The position numbers were made by a program, and so were the translations under genes. A DNA stretch of 33,500 nt from Glandiceps talaboti. Its lineage: Eukaryota > Hemichordata > Enteropneusta > Spengelidae. Of the stretch, positions 31,463-33,500 are shown one piece after another. Numbering within the stretch: the stretch's first letter is position 1; every line of letters starts with the position of its first letter. The notes beneath the pieces were generated by a model. The model was not told the origin of the DNA and made no database searches. It saw only the letters and a list, made by a program, of their open reading frames with translations. The DNA lies in assembly GCF_964340395.1 (NCBI RefSeq), contig NW_027554291.1, positions 1 through 33,500 on the forward strand, written 5' to 3'.

Positions 31463-31516
31463 ATGGCGGCAGCGACAACACTTGTTCATGAACAGCGCAT
31501 TTCTTTCATGGCAGAG
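31463..31516 (+). CDS. Candidate first coding exon of a plus-strand gene
   Basis: An ATG with a favourable context (G at -3 and +4) opens MAAATTLVHEQRISFMAE and reaches a possible donor GAG|GTTATG at 31516. The composition, CpG-rich start codon context and MAA beginning are gene-like. No domain is recognisable, and the connection to exons further right is unproven. A G-run of about 17 bases begins near 31541, downstream in the putative intron. Confidence 0.35.
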
Positions 31517-31690
31517 GTTATGCAAGTGGTTGTGTGTGTGGGGGGGGGGGGGGGGGCTTATAACATGTCAATTGTGTAGAGAAGAAATTAGGTGGCTGTT
31601 ACAATCACTGGCACCAATTCCTTGGGCGATTTTCTTAATGAAGTATCATATTCTTCAAACGTTTCAAGTTTGCTATTCATTTTTAGTTTA

Positions 31691-32550
31691 GGGACCGATC
31701 AGTTTCTCCAGCCTGGGGTTGGGGGGTGGATTCTTAAGTCGGGCCGACAAAAAGTCACTGACTCCCTGCAGTTTTTTGCTTTTATTAGGGCAATGTTTAG
31801 GTTACTCATAGCCTTTGAGGTAATATTTCCAAGCTTCGAATAAAATGTAAGTTTTAAATGAGTTTCCCATGTCACATAAAAATGGCCCCGTAACATTGGT
31901 ATAGGGGCATTAATATAATAATTGCATGTATAGTAAAGTCATCGGTATGTTACAGAACTTTAAGTGGTCATACCTAGTGTATACATGTAATAGAAACTGG
32001 AATCTGATGAGATGTGGTGATTTGTAGTGTCAATAACATGTAGTGTCCAAAATAGAAAGTGTATTAATCCCTTCTGACAAGTTCATAGTGATGAGTAGAA
32101 CATTTTAGATTAACTTCTTTTATAAATTATCTATGAAGATTACCATTACAAAACCTTCAAGTTTACTTTTGCCCCAAAAGTGCAATATAGGTGAAGCATT
32201 GATTGTGAAACAGCCAAGCATTTGCATGACATGTTCTGTAACTAGTGTGGTAGCTAGGTATTACATGTATATGTATTTGTATAGTTATGTTTGAACTAAT
32301 AAGTAATATTAAAGAATTCATGTAAGAAACAGGGATAAGAACAAATATTTACATGTATCACATTTTAGACAAGGCTATATGCCATTGTAGAAAAAGGATT
32401 TTTTTCTTCCATCACAATCCAAAACACAACCCCCTCTCCTATCCACAATTTTCAAAACAGCATGACTCCCCCCCCCCCTCCAATTTCAAAAACAGGGTGA
32501 CCAACCTACAAATCCCCCCCCCCCCCCGGCCGAAGAAACTGGCCGGTCCC
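31691..32550. mobile_element. TIR DNA transposon E3 (860 bp), inverted relative of E2
   Basis: The termini GGGACCGATCAGTTTCTCC and, at the right, the complement of GGGACCGGCCAGTTTCTTCG are inverted repeats flanked by TTA on both sides (31688-31690, 32551-32553). The interior from about 31775 to 32390 matches the reverse complement of E2 positions about 21620-22180. The E2 tandem array is absent, so E3 looks like a shorter derivative. No transposase is present. Confidence 0.85.
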
Positions 32551-33424
32551 TTACTAAAGGAAAATATCCAACTTTTTATTCTTATTTTTCCCAATTACTA
32601 ATAGCTTCCCAAGGGCTTAGGCATTCACTCAGGTCACTATTTCACATAACACAACACACGTGACGTGTTCAAATAAAGTGTGAACTATGCCTATAGTCTT
32701 GAGCATATCAGCTGTTGGGAGTGAATCAGAGCCAAGGTCAGTTATTGTCATTGAAATAAAATGTGTATTACTACTTGATATGCAGTTTTGTCAGGTGGCA
32801 ATCATTACCTTTCATTTAAATCCTATCCAGTTGAGAATACTGAATTTCCATGGCAACCAGTATCAGACTGTATTCAAACCTGACAAAAGGTGGTACATTG
32901 TAGGCCTATGTAGGGAATAAATGCATCATTTTGTTTTGGGGTATCAAATTTAAATCAAATGATGCCAAGCTTTTTTTCCTTTCTTTTACAAGTATACAAG
33001 TGTGGTAAAATTCTTGTAGATTTTGTTAACAATGTAGAACAAGGGAAACATAGGCACCACTTTTGATATTTATATATGTACATGTATCACTTTATTGAAT
33101 GTTAGACATATTGAAGTGTAAATCCAGTGTTTTTGCAGTCTTCTTTATTTTTACATGTAGTAGCAGAAGAGCAAGTCATGTAATGCAGCTATCTTGCCTT
33201 CATTCATCAATCTTTGATTGACATTTTCATTACTGTCTATTTGTCTTTGAACTTTACCTTCCATAATGGTAAGAACATTAGGGAGTGTGATGTCTTCTAC
33301 AAAGGCTTGTTTATTTTTAAAATGGTTGATCTCTAATGCTCATAGAATCTAAATATATGTAAATGTAGGATTGTTGCATTGATGCATATACTGAAAACTC
33401 TATGTATATTTCTGACATTTACAG
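32551..33424. other. Non-coding right-hand region with a candidate small exon
   Basis: Mostly AT-rich. At 32697-32736 (or 32712-32736) a frame reading LSISAVGSESEPR ends at a strong donor CCAAG|GTCAGT. It joins in phase with the 33425 exon (AG|A GTA ACT). It would need a phase-1 predecessor, which the 31463 exon does not provide. Confidence 0.3.
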
Positions 33425-33482
33425 AGTAACTGGTGAATTGGAGATGTTCCAGAACCACTCACCAAACTGGAGGGCTAAATAA
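33425..33482 (+). CDS. Candidate terminal exon of a plus-strand gene
   Basis: After an acceptor TTTCTGACATTTACAG the frame reads VTGELEMFQNHSPNWRAK and ends in TAA, following one base that completes a split codon. The short peptide looks protein-like and links in phase to the small exon ending at 32736. No family is recognised. Confidence 0.35.
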
Positions 33483-33500
33483 GCTCTCGGATAGCTATCC

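Noticed and set aside
31237-31491. His/Thr-rich plus-strand frame
   Set aside because: Driven by the CA microsatellite at the end of Helitron-like copy C.
1-33500. CRISPR arrays, rRNA, tRNA, prokaryotic operons
   Set aside because: No regularly spaced direct repeats with unique spacers were seen, nor cloverleaf-like or rRNA-like sequence. The split genes and transposons are those of an animal genome.

Overview
This is a repeat-rich, AT-rich stretch of an animal nuclear genome, probably a marine invertebrate. The evidence is split genes with GT-AG introns, abundant DNA-transposon and Helitron-like debris, two non-LTR retrotransposon fragments, and many microsatellites. One retrotransposon carries a PHD-like finger, an endonuclease domain and a 2A-like motif. 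I cannot name the phylum from sequence alone. No prokaryotic operon, CRISPR array, rRNA or tRNA was seen.

The main host gene I can support lies on the minus strand and spans about 20 kb. Its 5' coding exon is at 25836-25948. Further exons are at 18461-18538, 14672-14738, 9977-10100 and 5850-6015, and the gene appears to run off the left edge. The chain stays in phase across every junction and ends in the N-terminal half of a SET lysine-methyltransferase domain resembling the KMT5A/SETD8 group. A 31-nt candidate exon at 10800-10830 would either break the frame or provide an alternative in-frame start. The 18461-18538 exon lies in a tandemly duplicated segment of about 490 bp. The second copy (exon at 23491-23570) carries a 2-nt frame change and has been split by two transposons.

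Layout, left to right. 1-3600: non-coding, with a nested palindrome (685-769), a CpG-richer stretch, and a Helitron-like 3' end at 3595. 4355-5790: Helitron-like repeat split by a TIR element (4577-5278). 5850-6015: SET exon. 7226-8811: repeats, including a second Helitron-like copy. 9977-10100: SET exon. 12021-13698: diverged tandem duplication with a nested MITE. 14672-14738: exon. 15731-16902: two identical 289-bp blocks. 18126-23632: duplicated exon segment interrupted by a 2.36-kb transposon carrying a gene remnant and by a 2.04-kb TIR element. 25836-25948: first coding exon. 26061-27822: 3'-truncated LINE on plus. 27823-30312: a different LINE on minus, also 3'-truncated and joined tail to tail with the first. 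30405-31361: third Helitron-like copy. 31463-33482: candidate exons of a plus-strand gene, with another TIR element (31691-32550) between them.

The most unusual pattern is a shared design in several TIR transposons with different terminal sequences. The left TIR runs straight into a G-run, further G-runs repeat in direct orientation inside the element, and a C-run abuts the right TIR. Flanks are TTA or TAA where they can be read.
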